DNA of 8,208 nt, from contig USMD01000082.1 of NCBI GenBank assembly GCA_900555725.1, forward strand, positions 1 to 8,208. The letters are read 5' to 3'. The position numbers were made by a program, and so were the translations under genes. Numbering within the stretch: the stretch's first letter is position 1; each line of letters opens with the position of its first letter. The DNA comes from an uncultured Garciella sp. (GTDB taxonomy: Bacteria; Bacillota; Clostridia; Eubacteriales; Garciellaceae). Below the pieces are notes generated by a model that saw only the letters and a list, made by a program, of their open reading frames with translations, had not been told where the DNA came from and ran no database searches. Positions 6,392-8,208 of this stretch are shown one piece after another.

Positions 6392-7168
6392 TTATTCATT
6401 CATTTCTTCCCAGGCATATATAGCAGCCCCTAATGCCCCAATTATCTGTGCATATTTAGATACACTTATAGGTAATCCTATTTCTTTTTCCATAAATCTA
6501 ACCACACTGCCATTTTTGGCAACTCCACCAGTCATAGCTACATCTTTTTCTATTTCAATCCTCTTTGCAAGGCTGGATACCCTCCTTACAATAGATCTAT
6601 GAATCCCTGCAACAATATCTTCGGGCTTTTCTCCTTCAGATAAATGGGAAATAACTTCTGATTCAGCAAAAACTGTACATGTACTACTTATATCAACTTC
6701 ATTTTTTGATTTGTCAGCAAGCTTTGACAAGTCACAAGTTTTAACTTCAAGAACATTGGCCATTACATCTAAGAAACGACCTGTCCCTGCGGCACATTTG
6801 TCATTCATTACAAAATTCATAAGCCTTCCTTTTGAATTCAGTTTCAATACTTTAGCATCCTGACCTCCAATGTCTATTATTGTTCTGACATTAGGAAATA
6901 TATTATATGTTCCTTTCGCATGACAGCTCAGTTCACTTATTTGCTTATCAGCATAATCAAAATTCATTCTTCCATAACCAGTTGCAATAATTCTGCTTAT
7001 ATCTTTTCTAGTTAGTTGTGAAGATTTAAATAATTCTTGAAGCACACGGGAAGGCCCGCTTGTACCTGTTCCAACCGGAACAATACTACTGGATACTATA
7101 TCCTTGCCACCTTTTAAAATAACGCCCTTAGATGCGGTAGAGCCTATATCTACACCCATAGTGTACAT
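6392..7168 (-). CDS. hadI: ATP-dependent activator of (R)-2-hydroxyacyl-CoA dehydratase (HadI/FldI)
   Basis: 258 residues, complete; related activators have about 260. It is a homodimeric ASKHA-fold ATPase whose [4Fe-4S] cluster bridges the dimer. It takes an electron from reduced ferredoxin or flavodoxin and, using ATP, injects it into HadBC to start many dehydration turnovers. Motifs: DIGSTASKG (7-15, phosphate 1), TGYGR (63-67), DIGGQD (99-104, phosphate 2), NDKCAAGTGRF (122-132, Cys125), SSTCTVFAESE (161-171, Cys164) and GGVAKN (214-219, adenosine). Cys125 and Cys164 match the two cluster ligands per monomer of the Acidaminococcus HgdC activator (127 and 166). Start ATG 7168 has AGGTG (7176-7180) 7 nt upstream. 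It sits between hadA (31 nt gap) and hadB, the usual A-I-B-C order. Confidence 0.95.
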   Translation of the reverse strand: MYTMGVDIGSTASKGVILKGGKDIVSSSIVPVGTGTSGPSRVLQELFKSSQLTRKDISRIIATGYGRMNFDYADKQISELSCHAKGTYNIFPNVRTIIDIGGQDAKVLKLNSKGRLMNFVMNDKCAAGTGRFLDVMANVLEVKTCDLSKLADKSKNEVDISSTCTVFAESEVISHLSEGEKPEDIVAGIHRSIVRRVSSLAKRIEIEKDVAMTGGVAKNGSVVRFMEKEIGLPISVSKYAQIIGALGAAIYAWEEMNE

Positions 7169-7199
7169 ATAACAGCACCTACTTTCTGTAGTTTTGTAA

Positions 7200-8167
7200 T
7201 CATGCTATTGCCTGATTATCTTTAAATTTTTTAATTTCTTCTGGTGAATATCCCAATGTTGTCATTATTTCATTAGTATTTTCTCCAAGTTTTGGAGCAG
7301 GACTTGGAGTTTCTTGTTCTATTGTATTAAATTTAACTGGTGAATTTACAAGGACACCTGTATTCCCATTTTCATATTTTATTTTGCGTAAGTAATTGTT
7401 ATCCCAAGCTTGAGGATCGTTTACAATATCTTCCCATGATTGGATTTTTTCAAATGCTAAATCTGCTTTTGTGAATTTTTCCGCCCATTCAGACAAATCT
7501 CTTTTTTGAATTTCTTCTTGTATTATCTGAGACATCTCTTTAGAATTTTTCACAGCATTTTCAACTGTACTAAACCTTTTATCTGTAGCCAGATCTTCGC
7601 GTCCAATTGCCTTGCAAAAAGCATTTATATATCTTGCATATTCCTGTACACATATTTCTATCCATTTTCCATCTTTACACTTATATGAATTTATAAGTGG
7701 ACTTGGTGGCTCTTTTCTAGTTATAGGCCATCTATCTTTTTCATTCTTGCAATATTGAGTAGCTGCAATCATTACATCCATATCATATATAGCTGTGTTG
7801 TACAGCCCTACTGTAACTTTTGCACCTTTTCCAGTCTTGTTTTTTCTATAAAGCGCAGCACATATTCCTGCACCTAGGAACATTCCCGCCTGATTGTCAC
7901 CAAATCCTACAACCGGATTGATTGGTGAAGTACCTCTTTCCATCATAGGTCCCATTACTCCACCTCTTGCAAAATAAGCCGTATAATCAAATCCCGCCTT
8001 AGATCTGTCAGGACCTTTTTCACCATATCCCAATATCTGGGCAAAAATAAGCCCTGGAAACTTTTCTTGAAGGGTTTCATAGCCCAACCCTCTTTTTTTC
8101 AATGATACGCTTCTTATATTGGTAATAAATACATCTGACTGTTTTAAGATCTTGTAGAGTACATCAA
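7200..8167 (-). CDS. hadA: Family III CoA-transferase, 2-hydroxyacid-specific (HadA/FldA), 5' partial
   Basis: CaiB/BaiF-type CoA-transferase that passes CoA from the product acyl- or enoyl-CoA to the incoming (R)-2-hydroxyacid, priming it for HadBC. The frame stays open from the stop at 7200 to the adapter junction at 8167, about 322 codons, giving LKQSDVFITNIR and KKRGLGYETLQEKFPGLI, family segments that belong in the first third of a ~400-residue protein. Roughly the first 75-95 residues lie outside the contig. A TTG at 8102 could be mistaken for a start, but the homology runs straight through it. Motifs: QILGYGEKGPD, GFDYTAYFARGG, the GFGDNQAGMF segment whose Asp (codon 7898-7896) fits the catalytic Asp of this class (Asp169 in formyl-CoA transferase), and the C-terminal GENTNEIMTTLGYS. 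First visible gene of the operon; its promoter is not in the window. Substrate preference cannot be read from the sequence. Confidence 0.93.
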
Positions 8168-8208
8168 CTGTCTCTTATACACATCTGACGCTGCCGACGA
8201 TCTTACGC
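8168..8208 (+). other. Nextera/Tn5 adapter plus i5 index (artefact)
   Basis: 8168-8200 is the reverse complement of the complete 33-nt Nextera read-1 adapter, beginning CTGTCTCTTATACACATCT and followed by GACGCTGCCGACGA. The last eight bases, TCTTACGC, occupy the i5 index position; their complement GCGTAAGA is, from memory, index S517/N517. None of this is genomic DNA. Confidence 0.97.

Noticed and set aside
8100..8102. TTG as the start of the CoA-transferase
   Set aside because: Recognisable family sequence (DVFITNIR...) continues in frame upstream to the contig end, so the gene is 5'-truncated.
1..8208. An 8.2-kb composite transposon bounded by inverted Tn5 ends
   Set aside because: The ends are the engineered 19-bp mosaic end plus Nextera primer and index sequence, so they are library artefacts. 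There is no Tn5 transposase.

Overview
The window is AT-rich DNA that reads as a strictly anaerobic, Stickland-type amino-acid-fermenting member of the Clostridia. The evidence is a ferredoxin-domain [FeFe]-hydrogenase homologue and, on the other strand, an (R)-2-hydroxyacyl-CoA dehydratase operon of the had/fld type known from Clostridioides difficile and Clostridium sporogenes. It is not a clean genomic segment. Bases 1-22 and 8168-8208 are Illumina Nextera (Tn5) adapter sequence, so the natural insert is 23-8167.

Layout. (1) 23-155: AT-rich leader. (2) 156-1541 (+): a divergent [FeFe]-hydrogenase-like protein. (3) 1650-1922 (-): the last ~90 codons of an L-lactate/malate-type dehydrogenase with no 5' part, a gene remnant. 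(4) 1927-2593: a decayed Y1 (HUH) transposase element with a perfect 28-bp terminal inverted repeat at 1995-2022 and 2566-2593. Its transposase is frameshifted and internally deleted, and a stack of nested tandem copies of its left end lies at 1927-2015. (5) 2609-2644: a strong rho-independent terminator. (6) 2660-8167 (-): the operon, in transcription order hadA/fldA (5' end cut off by the contig end), hadI/fldI, hadB/fldB, hadC/fldC, then a 223-bp gap with tandem palindromes and a possible promoter, then an acyl-CoA dehydrogenase gene.

How the genes work together. HadA/FldA moves CoA onto an (R)-2-hydroxyacid made from an amino acid. HadI is the ATP-driven one-electron activator of the HadBC iron-sulfur dehydratase. 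HadBC removes water to give the 2-enoyl-CoA, and the acyl-CoA dehydrogenase, working as a reductase with electron-transfer flavoprotein, makes the saturated acyl-CoA whose CoA returns to HadA. The substrate (leucine-derived as in Had, or aromatic as in Fld) cannot be decided from sequence alone. Unlike the C. difficile arrangement, no etfBA follows the dehydrogenase: a terminator and then the transposon remnant come instead.

I see no clearly new system. The points most worth a second look are the tandem palindromes before the dehydrogenase gene, the non-standard hydrogenase motifs, the nested transposon ends beside a truncated dehydrogenase gene (a rearrangement scar or a false assembly join), and the adapter contamination.
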